NCBI RefSeq assembly: GCF_000281715.2 | Contig: NZ_CP124576.1 | Span: forward strand, 4,003,001-4,067,000 | Reading direction: 5' to 3' | Source of the DNA: Sphingobium sp. AP49 | GTDB taxonomy: Bacteria > Pseudomonadota > Alphaproteobacteria > Sphingomonadales > Sphingomonadaceae | Length of the DNA: 64,000 bases | Shown here: piece by piece, positions 50,924 through 60,072 of the stretch | Layout: each line of letters begins with the position of its first letter | Position numbering within the stretch: the first letter of the stretch is position 1 | Notes under the pieces: model-generated | The model's database searches: none | What the model saw: the letters and a program-made list of their open reading frames with translations, nothing else | What the model was told of the DNA's origin: nothing | Translations under genes and position numbers: made by a program

Positions 50924-52173
50924 ACCCGGTGGCGGCATGGCTCGACCGCTTGCCGGGCGATGCGGACATCACCCAGCCCGCCATTGCGCTCGGCGCGGCC
51001 CTTCTCCTCTACATGCTGGCCTATACGGTTGCACGGCCGATCGCGGCGCGGGTCCGCGCGGCCTTCCCTGCCCTCAACGACACCGTCGCTGTCCATGTCC
51101 GGCCGATGATCCGCCATGCCATCGCTGCACTGCTGCTCGGCATAACGGCCGCCGCCTGGCCCCAGGATTCGCTTGCTCATCTGGTCATCGGTATCTTCCT
51201 GGCCGCTTCCATCGCGCTGTTCGCCACCCATCTGCTCCACAGCCTCGCCATCCCCCGCTGGGCGATTGCGCCGCTCGCTCTGCTGTTGTTCGTCATGGTG
51301 GTGTCGGGCAGCAGCGGCGGCATCGCGCCGGTTGGCCAGATGCTGGATCAGGTCGGTGTCGACCTGGGCAAACGGCGGATCAGTTTGCTCGACATATTGT
51401 CGATGGCCGCAACGGTGGTCGCCCTGCTGGCGGGCATCCGCCTCGCCAACCGGCTGATCGGCCATAGCATCCAGAAAGCGCCGGATCTGGACCCGACGCA
51501 AAAGCTGCTCGGCCAAAAGCTCGCCAGCATCGCCGTCGTCATCACCGCCTTCTTCATCGGCGTCGATGTCCTGAGCATCGACCTCACTGCTTTCACCGTC
51601 TTTTCCGGCGCACTCGGCCTGGCCGTCGGCTTCGGCCTGCAAAAGACCGTCGGCAACCTGATCGCCGGCATCATCCTGCTGATGGACCGATCGATCAAGC
51701 CGGGCGATGTCATCGTCGTCGGCGACAGTTTCGGCTGGGTCAACAAGATCGGCGTGCGCGCCGTCTCCATCGTCACCCGCGATGGCAAGGAACATCTGAT
51801 TCCCAACGAGAATCTGATGACCCAGGAGGTGGAGAACTGGTCCTATTCGGACCGCAATGTCCGCGTCCGCATTCCCGTCGGCATCAGCTATGCCAGTGAT
51901 CGCAAACTGGCCCAGGAACTGATGCTGCAGGCCGCGCTGGAAAGCCCGCGCGTGCTGCGCAGCCCCCGTCCCAACGTCTGGCTGATAAACCTGGGCGAAT
52001 ATCGGCTGGACCATGAAATCCGCGTCTGGATCAGCGATCCGGAAAGCGGCATCGGCAATGTCACGCACGACGTGCTCGGCCGCGTGCTCGACAAGTTCCA
52101 GGCGCATGGAATCACCGTACCCTATCCGCATCGCGTCATCGAAATGCGGCCGGATTCGACGCACCCGCAATAA
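50920..52173 (+). CDS. Mechanosensitive ion channel, MscS family
   Basis: Inner membrane channel of 417 residues. Several N-terminal helices precede the pore helix region DLTAFTVFSGALGLAVGFGLQKTVGNLIAGIILLMDRSIKPGDVIVVGDSFGWVNKIGVRAVSI, the conserved MscS core (glycine/alanine-packed TM3 and the following beta domain with IGVRAVSIVTRDGKEHLIPN). It opens under membrane tension to release osmolytes. It is the third gene of the coupled sseA-metC-mscS run. A larger-conductance role than MscL is typical for the family. Confidence 0.9.
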   Translation: MNPVAAWLDRLPGDADITQPAIALGAALLLYMLAYTVARPIAARVRAAFPALNDTVAVHVRPMIRHAIAALLLGITAAAWPQDSLAHLVIGIFLAASIALFATHLLHSLAIPRWAIAPLALLLFVMVVSGSSGGIAPVGQMLDQVGVDLGKRRISLLDILSMAATVVALLAGIRLANRLIGHSIQKAPDLDPTQKLLGQKLASIAVVITAFFIGVDVLSIDLTAFTVFSGALGLAVGFGLQKTVGNLIAGIILLMDRSIKPGDVIVVGDSFGWVNKIGVRAVSIVTRDGKEHLIPNENLMTQEVENWSYSDRNVRVRIPVGISYASDRKLAQELMLQAALESPRVLRSPRPNVWLINLGEYRLDHEIRVWISDPESGIGNVTHDVLGRVLDKFQAHGITVPYPHRVIEMRPDSTHPQ

Positions 52174-52427
52174 GACAGCAACAAAGGCAAAAGGGCACCA
52201 GAAGCGCGCAAAGGCGCGCCTTCACGCCATGATATTGCCAACGCTTGTTGCACTCTAGCAACATTTGCAGACGTAAAAGACATCAAACAGCAATAATATC
52301 TTGTGCGTCGCAGCGGGGACAGGCATGGCCGGACTCGTTGAGGCAAGCCAACCCATCCCTAGCGGAAATATAGAGGAAGGCGCCTGGACGCAGGCGGGAC
52401 GATCGCAGAACCACTAAGGGGATTAAA

Positions 52428-53189
52428 ATGCGTAAGTCCATTCTCGGCCTCTCGGCCGTTGCTCTTGCCGCACTGTCGGTTCCGGCCCTGGCCCAGGATG
52501 AACCCACCGAAGCGGTCAAGCTTTCCGGCAATGTGGGCCTCGTTTCCGATTATCGCTTCCGCGGCTTCACCCAGAATGGCGAAGACGCTGCAATTCAGGG
52601 CGGTATCACCGCCACCCATGAAAGCGGCCTCTATGCCTCGGTCTGGGGTTCGAGCATCAACTTCAACGGCCATACCGAAGTCGATCTGTCGGCCGGCTAT
52701 TCCAAGGAAGTCGTGTCGGGCATCACCATCGACGGTGGCTTGCTCTATTATCTCTATCCCAAGCATGGCGACTATGCGACGGACTTCTTCGAGCCCTATC
52801 TGAACGTCATCGGCGCGGTCGGCCCGGTCACGGCCAAGGTCGGCGTCAACTATGCCTGGAAGCAGAGCGCGCTGGAAAGCCGCAACAACACCACGGGTGA
52901 GCTGACCGGCCACAAGTCGTCGTCCTTCTACGGCCATGTCGATCTGTCGAGCGCCATCCCCAACACCCCGCTGGGCGTCAACGCGCATGTCGGCTATGCG
53001 GCGAGCGACGCCTTCCCGGGCGGCTATACCCCGGGCGATCATGACGTGCTCGACTATTCGTTCGGCGCCACCGCCAGCTACAAGATGCTGACCTTCGGCG
53101 TGACCTACGTGAACACCGATGCCAAGGTGAACAAGGAAGAATATGGCGCCGACGGCGCTGTCATCTTCTCGCTGACCGCTGCTTTCTAA
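52428..53189 (+). CDS. TorF-family outer membrane porin
   Basis: A 253-residue outer membrane beta-barrel protein. A signal peptide (GLSAVALAALSVPALA) is followed by the TorF (TIGR02001-type) opening KLSGNVGLVSDYRFRGFTQNGEDAAIQGGI and HESGLYASVWGSSINF. It ends with an aromatic strand VIFSLTAAF. The substrate is unknown; members were linked to cation or osmolyte traffic. It is followed by a strong terminator. Confidence 0.85.
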   Translation: MRKSILGLSAVALAALSVPALAQDEPTEAVKLSGNVGLVSDYRFRGFTQNGEDAAIQGGITATHESGLYASVWGSSINFNGHTEVDLSAGYSKEVVSGITIDGGLLYYLYPKHGDYATDFFEPYLNVIGAVGPVTAKVGVNYAWKQSALESRNNTTGELTGHKSSSFYGHVDLSSAIPNTPLGVNAHVGYAASDAFPGGYTPGDHDVLDYSFGATASYKMLTFGVTYVNTDAKVNKEEYGADGAVIFSLTAAF

Positions 53190-53208
53190 GCACGCCCAGC
53201 CTTACGGG

Positions 53209-53245
53209 AAAAGGGCTGCGATCCGACCGGGATCGCGGCCCTTTT
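53209..53245 (+). terminator. Intrinsic terminator after the TorF-type porin gene
   Basis: A 16-base arm AAAAGGGCTGCGATCC pairs across a 4-base loop (GACC) with GGATCGCGGCCCTTTT, with one G-T pair, then more T residues. It is a clear stop 20 bases after the porin. Confidence 0.85.
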
Positions 53246-53282
53246 CTTTGCCTCGGACAAGCTGCGGCGATATAGCAGCCCC

Positions 53283-53780
53283 ATGCCTCCCATTGCCCTC
53301 CTGCTGCTCTTCGTCGTCACGATCGCGCTGATGGAAGGCTTTGCCTATGTCATGCACCGCTGGGTGATGCACGGGCCGGGCTGGTTCCTGCACGCCAGCC
53401 ACCACCGTCCCCGGACCGGATTTTTCGAGGCCAACGACCTTTATTTCGTGATCTTCGCCCTGCCCTCGATCCTGCTTCTGTTGGGCGGGGTGCAATGGGG
53501 CTGGGGCCACTGGGCGACGGCGATCGGCGCCGGCATCGCCGCCTATGGCGCCATCTATCTGGGCTTTCACGACATCATCGTGCACCAGCGGATGCGACAT
53601 CGCTATGTCGCCCGTTCACGCTATATGAAGCGCATCGTCCAGGCCCATCGCCTCCACCATGTGGTCGAAACGAAGGAGGGCACGGTGAGCTTCGGCTTCC
53701 TGATCGCCTCCCACCCCGCCGAACTCAAGCGCGAACTGGCCCGACGGAGCAATGCGGGGGTGCGTGCGGCGAAGGGATAG
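53283..53780 (+). CDS. crtZ: Beta-carotene hydroxylase CrtZ
   Basis: Membrane hydroxylase of 165 residues that adds the 3 and 3' hydroxyls to beta-ionone rings, giving zeaxanthin and related yellow carotenoids. The histidine clusters are clear: HRWVMH, HASHH, FHDIIVHQRMRH and AHRLHH. Length and pattern fit the bacterial CrtZ subclass. Sphingomonads commonly make nostoxanthin-type pigments downstream of this step. It stands alone here; the other crt genes are not in this window. Confidence 0.93.
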   Translation: MPPIALLLLFVVTIALMEGFAYVMHRWVMHGPGWFLHASHHRPRTGFFEANDLYFVIFALPSILLLLGGVQWGWGHWATAIGAGIAAYGAIYLGFHDIIVHQRMRHRYVARSRYMKRIVQAHRLHHVVETKEGTVSFGFLIASHPAELKRELARRSNAGVRAAKG

Positions 53781-53782
53781 CG

Positions 53783-55429
53783 CTATCCGGTCGCTAATCT
53801 CGCTACCGCGACGGCCCGGATATCGGCGGCCTTCGCCTTCTCATTGCCGGTCAGGGCGAAATCCGCTTCATCAAGCAGCAGCACCCGGCGCGGCACCTTG
53901 AAACTGGCCATGCGCGCCTTGAGATGGGCGATCAGCTCGGCCTCCGCGACGGTCGCGCCATCGACCGGCACGATGCAGGCGACCACCATCTCGCCCAGCA
54001 GATCGTCGGGCACGCCGACCGTCTGGCTGCGCTTGACGCCGGGGAAGGAGGCGATCGCCGCGTCCACCTCCTCGGGCGCGACATTGGCGCCGCCGGTCTT
54101 GATCATGTCGGTAAGGCGCCCTTCCCAGAAGAAGCGGCCCTGTTCGTCCACCCGTCCGCCGTCGCCCGTGCGGTAATAGCCCTCCGGATCGAAGCAATCC
54201 TCCGGCGCCTTGCCAAGATAGCCCGACATCAAGGTCGGCCCCTTGATGCACATCTCCCCCGCCTGTCCCACCGGCAGGATCGCACGGGTCAGCGGGTCGA
54301 CGATCTTCAGGCTGTTGCCCGGCAGCGGCGCGCCCGCGCTGCCGCCATAATCCGCCTCGGACGTGTCCGCATCGAAGGCGGTGCAGATCGTCATCGTCTC
54401 GGTCGTGCCGAACGCCCAGGGCGTGGTCCAGTCGGTATCGACCGTGGGATGCTCACCGATCAGCTCGCCCTTGGTCACATATTTGAGGCTGGAGAGGTCG
54501 GCGCGTGCCCAATTCTCCGCCGCCTGCACCCGCGCCCATTGATGCGGCCGACCGGTGAGGAAGGTGACGCACTCCTGCTCGATCACGTCGAGCGCCGCGG
54601 CGGCGTCAAACACCGGTTGCAGCACCGCCGTTCCCCCGGTCGAAAAAGCGGTGCCGATCACCAGGCTGATATTGCCTGACCAGAACAGGCCATTGCCGGT
54701 CCAGCCCACCACCGGCTCACGCATCGCGAACACGCGTGGCCAGCGCCACCACTGGATGCAGAAGGCGCGCTGGCTGTGGATGATGCCCTTGGGCAGGCTG
54801 GTGGTGCCGGACGAGAAGAAGATGCCGCCCGTGTCGGTCGGGGTCACGCTGGCGGCGCGCTGCGCCACGATGGCGTCGGGCACAGCATCGCCGCTGGCGA
54901 GGAAAGCATCCCAGCCTTCATCGCCCGGCGCCAGCGGCGCATCGTCGGTCACGCTGTCGAGTTGGACCAGCCGCCGCAGGAACGGCCCCTTGTCGATGCC
55001 CGCCAGCATCGCGGCAAAATCCTTCTTCAACACCCGCGTATCGAAGAGGAGGACATCGATCGCCGACGCCTGGATCAGATGCTCCAGTTCCTCGGGCGTG
55101 GAAAAGGTGCTGAGCGCCACCGTCACCCCACCCGCCATCGCAATGCCGAAGACGCTGGCCAGATATTCGGGCCGGTTCGCCATCAGCACACCGACCCGGC
55201 CATCCTTGCCCACGCCCGCCGCGATCAGCGCCCGGGCGACCGCGACCGACCGAGCATGGAGTTCGTCATAGCTCCAGCAGATGCGCCGATCCGCCGTCCG
55301 CATGATGACCGCGTCGCGCGCGCCATGGCGGGCGCGCACCGCATCCAGATAGGCTGGGATGGTCTGCGCACCCTGCCCCGACTCGTCGACCAAGGGCGGG
55401 CCATGGACCAGCGAGAGCAGCGCGCTCAA
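53783..55429 (-). CDS. AMP-binding acyl-CoA synthetase
   Basis: Adenylating enzyme of 548 residues that activates a carboxylic acid to its CoA thioester with ATP. Core motifs: TDTGGIFFSSGTTSLPKGI (P-loop-like A3), YRTGDGGRVDEQGRFFWEGRLTDMIKTGGANVAPEEVD (A7-A8) and the Lys in GNEKAKAADIR (A10). The substrate is not identified; the neighbours (MaoC, Rieske oxygenase, enoyl-CoA hydratase) suggest an aromatic, alicyclic or terpenoid acid. The start overlaps the MaoC gene by 4 bases. Confidence 0.87.
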   Translation of the reverse strand: MSALLSLVHGPPLVDESGQGAQTIPAYLDAVRARHGARDAVIMRTADRRICWSYDELHARSVAVARALIAAGVGKDGRVGVLMANRPEYLASVFGIAMAGGVTVALSTFSTPEELEHLIQASAIDVLLFDTRVLKKDFAAMLAGIDKGPFLRRLVQLDSVTDDAPLAPGDEGWDAFLASGDAVPDAIVAQRAASVTPTDTGGIFFSSGTTSLPKGIIHSQRAFCIQWWRWPRVFAMREPVVGWTGNGLFWSGNISLVIGTAFSTGGTAVLQPVFDAAAALDVIEQECVTFLTGRPHQWARVQAAENWARADLSSLKYVTKGELIGEHPTVDTDWTTPWAFGTTETMTICTAFDADTSEADYGGSAGAPLPGNSLKIVDPLTRAILPVGQAGEMCIKGPTLMSGYLGKAPEDCFDPEGYYRTGDGGRVDEQGRFFWEGRLTDMIKTGGANVAPEEVDAAIASFPGVKRSQTVGVPDDLLGEMVVACIVPVDGATVAEAELIAHLKARMASFKVPRRVLLLDEADFALTGNEKAKAADIRAVAVARLATG

Positions 55430-56619
55430 TAGGGCAACTCCACCTGCGCCGTGCCCTTCAATATCTCCTCACCATCCTGGGTGGTCATCGTGGTGCGGAC
55501 CTTCACCACCGGCATGCCGAAGGGCGAACGGTCGATCTTCTCCACCACCTCGCCATCGACCCAACTGACGTCGCCCTCGAAGGCGGGGGAGCGGAACTGG
55601 GTCTTGCTGTGCCAGACATAGCCGCCATGGCCGGCCCAATAGGCGACCGTGTCGAGATGCCAGGCATTCATCGACGCGCCATAGCCATAGGCGCCGCCCA
55701 TGCCGACATTCTCCGCCTTCTCGGCATTGATATGGCCCGATGATGGCCCGTGATACAGGCCATCGCCCATGCGCGGATCGATCCTGCGCGCCTCATGGTC
55801 ATAGCTCATGTCGGCGCCAAAGCCCGCATCCTCCTTGGCCGGATCATGCACCCCCTCGGGCGCGTTCCAGGCCCATGTGCCCCAGATATTCTGGCGGTGG
55901 GCGCGGCATTCATTGGCAAAGCTCACCACCGAATGCGGGCCGATCACCCGGCGCGGCAGGCGGTCGCCGACCTTCACATCCCCATAGGCGGGCGATCGGC
56001 CTTCGCGGTTGGACAGGATCCAGTCGTGGCGCGCCTTATGGATGGCGGCCAGTTCCGCCTTGGTCCAGCGCCGGGGGCTGCGCTTCTCCTTGGCATAGAC
56101 GCCGCGCTTGTTCGCTTCCTCGACCAGATAGCGGATCGCGGTCGCCTGTTCCTTCGCCACCAGCGCGCCATGCTGGTTGCGGTGGATGGTGTCGCCGCGC
56201 GCGAACATGGTCGGGCCGGCAAAGCCGGTCTCCGCGATCGAATAGCCGTCGAAGCGGCGGCTCTGCACCAGCTTGTCGCCGGGGCGGACGGGGGTGCCGT
56301 AAAACCACCATTCCTCGCCCGCAAAGATCAGATGCGTGCCCGGCACCTTGCCGACGCAGGCCGGATGACAGCCATGGCCGTAGTCCATCGCCACGGTGAA
56401 GCTTTGCGGCGCGACGATCCCGCCAAAGCGCGAGGCGCGGGCAAATTGCTCGTCCCAATGAATCGGATTGGGATAGTCCATCGCCTGCACCCAGCGGCGA
56501 ATGTCGGTCGCATTGCAGGGGTCCCACATCTCCGCGAAGATGACCGGCTTGCCGATCCACTGGTCGACGTCGCTGGTATCCAGCACGGCGCTGGCATTAT
56601 GATGCTCCATGTCGGCCAT
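55426..56619 (-). CDS. MaoC-like (double hot-dog) dehydratase family protein
   Basis: A 397-residue protein with an N-terminal FAS1-type dehydratase domain and a second hot-dog domain. Conserved stretches are DYPNPIHWDEQFARASRFGGIVAPQSF and the C-terminal AYWAGHGGYVWHSKTQFRSPAFEGDVSWVDGEVVEK. It likely hydrates an enoyl-CoA intermediate. It is tightly coupled to the acyl-CoA synthetase (4-base overlap) and lies 9 bases after the Rieske gene, so all three work on one compound. Confidence 0.8.
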   Translation of the reverse strand: MADMEHHNASAVLDTSDVDQWIGKPVIFAEMWDPCNATDIRRWVQAMDYPNPIHWDEQFARASRFGGIVAPQSFTVAMDYGHGCHPACVGKVPGTHLIFAGEEWWFYGTPVRPGDKLVQSRRFDGYSIAETGFAGPTMFARGDTIHRNQHGALVAKEQATAIRYLVEEANKRGVYAKEKRSPRRWTKAELAAIHKARHDWILSNREGRSPAYGDVKVGDRLPRRVIGPHSVVSFANECRAHRQNIWGTWAWNAPEGVHDPAKEDAGFGADMSYDHEARRIDPRMGDGLYHGPSSGHINAEKAENVGMGGAYGYGASMNAWHLDTVAYWAGHGGYVWHSKTQFRSPAFEGDVSWVDGEVVEKIDRSPFGMPVVKVRTTMTTQDGEEILKGTAQVELPY

Positions 56620-56628
56620 TGAACGTCC

Positions 56629-57954
56629 CTATTCGATCGGTTGCGGCGCGCCGGTGCCCAGATAGTCGGCCAGCACGCGGTGAAAATTGATGATCGCCCG
56701 TTCCTCGACCGGGCTGGGCCGCAACCCGTCGCAGCCGCGCGAGCGCAGGCCGCGCTGCACCGCGCCCATGTTGGAGAAATCCTGGCACAACACCTTGCGC
56801 CAGCTTGCCTCGTCGATCTCGGGCCTGTGGAGATTGGCGGGGCGCGGCTCGCTGCCTTCGGGGAAGCGTTCGAGCGTATAGACCTCAAAGATGCAGCTGT
56901 CGGGATCATGGCCGTCGGGCCGCGCGCGATAGCAGAGCGCGAAGGTCGGCCCGTGGATGACCACCGTATTGGGAAAGATGTGCCAGACATTGCCCGCCGC
57001 CGCGAAATGGGCCGGGTCGATGCGCGGCCAGGCGACACCGCGCTTGGCGTCCTCCTCCACCGTGCGGCGCATCAGGTGCATCTGCACCTCGGCCGGCGGC
57101 GTGCCCTCGGGCAGCTCCTCGACCAGCAGATTGGCGACCCGCACCATCGTCTCGGTCGTGGTGCCGTTCACTTCCTCCCAGAGCTGGTTGAGCGAATCCG
57201 CCAATCCCTGGCGCATGTCGGCAGCGCCTGCTGCCCCCGCCGTGGCGCCACCCGTGCCCTCGCGCGCCTGCGATCCGAATACGCCATGGATGCCGCGCCC
57301 GTCGCTCCAGGTCGGCTTGGGCGAATATTTGGTCAGTTGCGGATGGGTGCCCGCGACATGATAGCCCTCGTTGAACGCCTCGATCGCGACCTTCCAGTTG
57401 CAGGGAAAATGCAGCCATTGGCGCCAGCGATAGCGCATCTGTTCCAGCTCGAACGGATCGAGCATCGATGCCGCCGGCTCCAGATAGTCGCGCAGCGATG
57501 GCGCATCGGGGTCCATGCAGACGAACACCCAGCCGCCCCATGTTTCAACGCGCACATCGCGCAGTCGCAGGTCGTCAGCGTTCAGCGCGTCGCCCCAGGC
57601 CTCCTTGCGGACCACGCCGACATTGTTGCCGTCCAGATCCCAGCTCCAGGCATGGAAGGGGCAGACCAGCCGCTTCGCATGGCCGCAGCCTTCGGTCAGT
57701 TGCCGGCCGCGATGGCGGCAGACGTTGAAATAGGCGGCGATCCGGTCGGGCGCGGCGCGAATGACGATGATCGAATCGTCGACAATGTCATAGGTGACAT
57801 AGTCGCCGACATTGGGAATTTCCTCTTCGCGGCAGGCGACCTGCCAGACCTTGGGCCATAGTTTCGCGGCTTCGGCATCGGCGTAGGATTGCGAGACATA
57901 GGCCGTGTTGCCGATCAGGACCGGCGGTTGGGTGATGTTGCCCTGCATGGTCAT
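56629..57954 (-). CDS. Rieske aromatic ring-hydroxylating oxygenase, alpha subunit
   Basis: Non-heme iron oxygenase of 441 residues. The Rieske [2Fe-2S] ligands are Cys79-x-His81 (VCRHRG) and Cys98-x2-His101 (CPFHAW). The mononuclear iron motif appears as EGYHVAGTH. Start at 57954 follows GGGAGGGACAC. No beta subunit, ferredoxin or reductase is encoded nearby, so it is either an alpha-only (type III-like) enzyme or uses unlinked electron carriers. Cotranscription with MaoC and acyl-CoA synthetase suggests it opens a catabolic route for a ring-containing substrate, not known. Confidence 0.87.
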   Translation of the reverse strand: MTMQGNITQPPVLIGNTAYVSQSYADAEAAKLWPKVWQVACREEEIPNVGDYVTYDIVDDSIIVIRAAPDRIAAYFNVCRHRGRQLTEGCGHAKRLVCPFHAWSWDLDGNNVGVVRKEAWGDALNADDLRLRDVRVETWGGWVFVCMDPDAPSLRDYLEPAASMLDPFELEQMRYRWRQWLHFPCNWKVAIEAFNEGYHVAGTHPQLTKYSPKPTWSDGRGIHGVFGSQAREGTGGATAGAAGAADMRQGLADSLNQLWEEVNGTTTETMVRVANLLVEELPEGTPPAEVQMHLMRRTVEEDAKRGVAWPRIDPAHFAAAGNVWHIFPNTVVIHGPTFALCYRARPDGHDPDSCIFEVYTLERFPEGSEPRPANLHRPEIDEASWRKVLCQDFSNMGAVQRGLRSRGCDGLRPSPVEERAIINFHRVLADYLGTGAPQPIE

Positions 57955-57967
57955 GTGTCCCTCCCGC

Positions 57968-58954
57968 TCAATGCAGTGCAACCGGCGGCGGCGGAGCAGC
58001 CTCGGCCCGATAGTCGCTTGGGTTGCAGGCATAGACGCGCTTGAACATGCGGCTGAAATGGGCCGGGCTCTTGAAGCCGACGGCATAGGCGATCTCGCTG
58101 ATCGAGATGCTGGCCGCATCCGATCGCGCCATCCACGCCCGCGCCTGCTCCAGCCGGCGCTGCCAGATCAGGTCGGAAAAGCTGGTGCCATTCTGCTTGA
58201 GCAGGGTGGTGAGATAGCGCGGCGAGATGCCGCACCCCTTTGCCGTCATGGCGGCGGATAGGCCCGGATCGGACAGATGTACCTCCACAAAACGACGCAC
58301 ATCGGCAAAGCGCTTCTCCGCGACGGAGGGACGCGGCGGCACGGCCCGCCCATCATGGCGCAGGCCCTGACCGATCACCGCCAGCGCCGCCTCCACCAGC
58401 GTGCGGGTGGTTTCCTCCCCAATATCGCCATCCTGCTGGAACAGGCCCGCCAATATGGTGTCGGCGATCGCCAGTTCCGCCCGCTGCATCGGCAGCAGCA
58501 CCCCGGCCCCGGCATCGCAATCGACGAAGCCGCGCAACACATGGGTCGGCACCGTCACATGCAGCACCTCATGCACGCCCTGTGCATCGGGCTGGCATTC
58601 GATGAAGAAGGGGGCGGTCGACCGGGTCATCAGGAAGTCGCCATATTGGGCAGTTCGGCTGCCCAACTGATTGGAGAAGACCAGTCGGCCGCGCTTGACG
58701 AACCACAGCACGCTAAGGTCTGTGCCGTCCTCGCGAATATGCTGGCGGGTACGGCGGAAGAACAGCCGGCTATGGGCGCGCAACAGAATCGCCGCACTGG
58801 GGCCTGCAGGCTTGCGGCGCGCCTCCACATCGATGACCGCGCCGTCCTCCATCCAATAATCGCCGCGATAATATTCCTGCTCGCGCGCGCCACGGAACAG
58901 CTGCTGGCATTCACGATAATTGCCCCGGTCGAGGGCGAAGAGCGTTTCGATCAT
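57968..58954 (-). CDS. AraC-family transcriptional regulator (in catabolic operon)
   Basis: A 328-residue regulator. The N-terminal half is an AraC-binding-like domain (VLWFVKRGRLVFSNQLGSRTAQYGDFLMTRS). The C-terminal AraC helix-turn-helix pair is complete: SAAMTAKGCGISPRYLTTLLKQNGTSFSDLIWQRRL and ISISEIAYAVGFKSPAHFSRMFKRVYACNPSDYR. It lies between the enoyl-CoA hydratase and Rieske genes, 13 bases from each, so it is part of the operon it probably controls. Confidence 0.88.
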   Translation of the reverse strand: MIETLFALDRGNYRECQQLFRGAREQEYYRGDYWMEDGAVIDVEARRKPAGPSAAILLRAHSRLFFRRTRQHIREDGTDLSVLWFVKRGRLVFSNQLGSRTAQYGDFLMTRSTAPFFIECQPDAQGVHEVLHVTVPTHVLRGFVDCDAGAGVLLPMQRAELAIADTILAGLFQQDGDIGEETTRTLVEAALAVIGQGLRHDGRAVPPRPSVAEKRFADVRRFVEVHLSDPGLSAAMTAKGCGISPRYLTTLLKQNGTSFSDLIWQRRLEQARAWMARSDAASISISEIAYAVGFKSPAHFSRMFKRVYACNPSDYRAEAAPPPPVALH

Positions 58955-58967
58955 CGCTCTGCTCCCC

Positions 58968-59948
58968 TCAGCGCTGCTGTGCCCGCCCGGCGCGGCTCAG
59001 CCGCCACTCCGGGGGATAGTTGAGGTCGTTATTCTTGACGGTATGGGCGATGCCCTGGTCGAAGCCGCCGGCGCCCAGATTGATGTCGCCATCATGGTCG
59101 TTCTTCATCAGCGGCAGCATGCCTTCCAGCCAGCCGGTCATCAGGCTGCCCATATATTCGCCGCGATACTGCTTATACGCCTCGATGAAGGTCTTCTGCG
59201 CGACCACCACGTCCAGTGGCCGGGTGCGGGCGCAGGCATCGGCATATTTGTCGGTCTCCGCCTCCAGCGCGTCGCGCGGCACCACGCTGTTGACGAAGTT
59301 GCAGTCCATCATCTCGGCGGCGGTGAAGGGCCGGCCGGTGAACAGCATTTCGGAAAAGCGGCGGATGCCGACCATTTCCAGCCATTGCCACATGCGCGGC
59401 CCCCATCCGGCGTAGCGGAAGGAGGGATGGCCAAACAGCGCATCGTCGGACGAGACGATCAGGTCGGCGTCCGCGCACTGGTAGAAATGCCAGCCATAGC
59501 AATAGCCCTTGGCCTCGACGATGCTGATCTTCTTGAATTCCTGCAGCGGCCGGTTGCCGGCATAGCCCTTGGCATAATGGTCGGTCAGGCCGTGGAGGAA
59601 GCGATAGGAACCGGGCGGCGGATAACGCACATCGGGATCGTCAATCTCCAGGTCGGGCAGGAAATTATCCTCCTCGCCCGGGTTCAGATACATGTCGCCA
59701 TGTTCGTTGATGTCGCCGCCCGATCCCAGATCCTGGCCCGCGCCACGGATCACCAGCACCTTCACATCATCGTCGATATTCGCCTTGTGCACGATCTCGC
59801 CGAACAGCAGCCGCATGCCGATCGTCGTCGTGTTCGCCTTGCCCGGCCGGTCGAAGGTGACGGTCGCGATCTTGCGCGCCCTGTCCTTCTCATAACGCAC
59901 GAACTGCGCGGCTTCCCGCTTCAGCTCGGCGGCACTTGCCTTGGCCAT
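58968..59948 (-). CDS. Enoyl-CoA hydratase/isomerase family protein
   Basis: A crotonase-fold enzyme of 326 residues. Oxyanion-hole stretches are VLVIRGAGQDLGSGGDINEHG and EAKGYCYGWHFYQCADADLIVSSDDALFGHPSFR. It has an uncommon insertion of about 40 residues (YLNPGEEDNFLPDLEIDDPDVRYPPPG) between them, and the catalytic Glu residues of true hydratases are not obvious, so it could be an isomerase, a hydrolase or a C-C lyase. First gene of the minus-strand catabolic run. The start at 59948 begins MAKASAAELKREA. Confidence 0.8.
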   Translation of the reverse strand: MAKASAAELKREAAQFVRYEKDRARKIATVTFDRPGKANTTTIGMRLLFGEIVHKANIDDDVKVLVIRGAGQDLGSGGDINEHGDMYLNPGEEDNFLPDLEIDDPDVRYPPPGSYRFLHGLTDHYAKGYAGNRPLQEFKKISIVEAKGYCYGWHFYQCADADLIVSSDDALFGHPSFRYAGWGPRMWQWLEMVGIRRFSEMLFTGRPFTAAEMMDCNFVNSVVPRDALEAETDKYADACARTRPLDVVVAQKTFIEAYKQYRGEYMGSLMTGWLEGMLPLMKNDHDGDINLGAGGFDQGIAHTVKNNDLNYPPEWRLSRAGRAQQR

Positions 59949-60072
59949 GACACTCTCCAATTGCTCTGTTCTGCGGTGCAAGCTGCCACAGGATGGCGGG
60001 TCATTATTGGCATTAGGCGCAGCTTTTTCGATATGATACGCAAGGAAATCGGGACTGCGACAGGGACGCGCG

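Noticed and set aside
50794..52170. A 458-codon minus-strand frame across the mscS gene
   Set aside because: Asp/Gln/Arg-rich shadow of the channel gene, with no recognisable domain.
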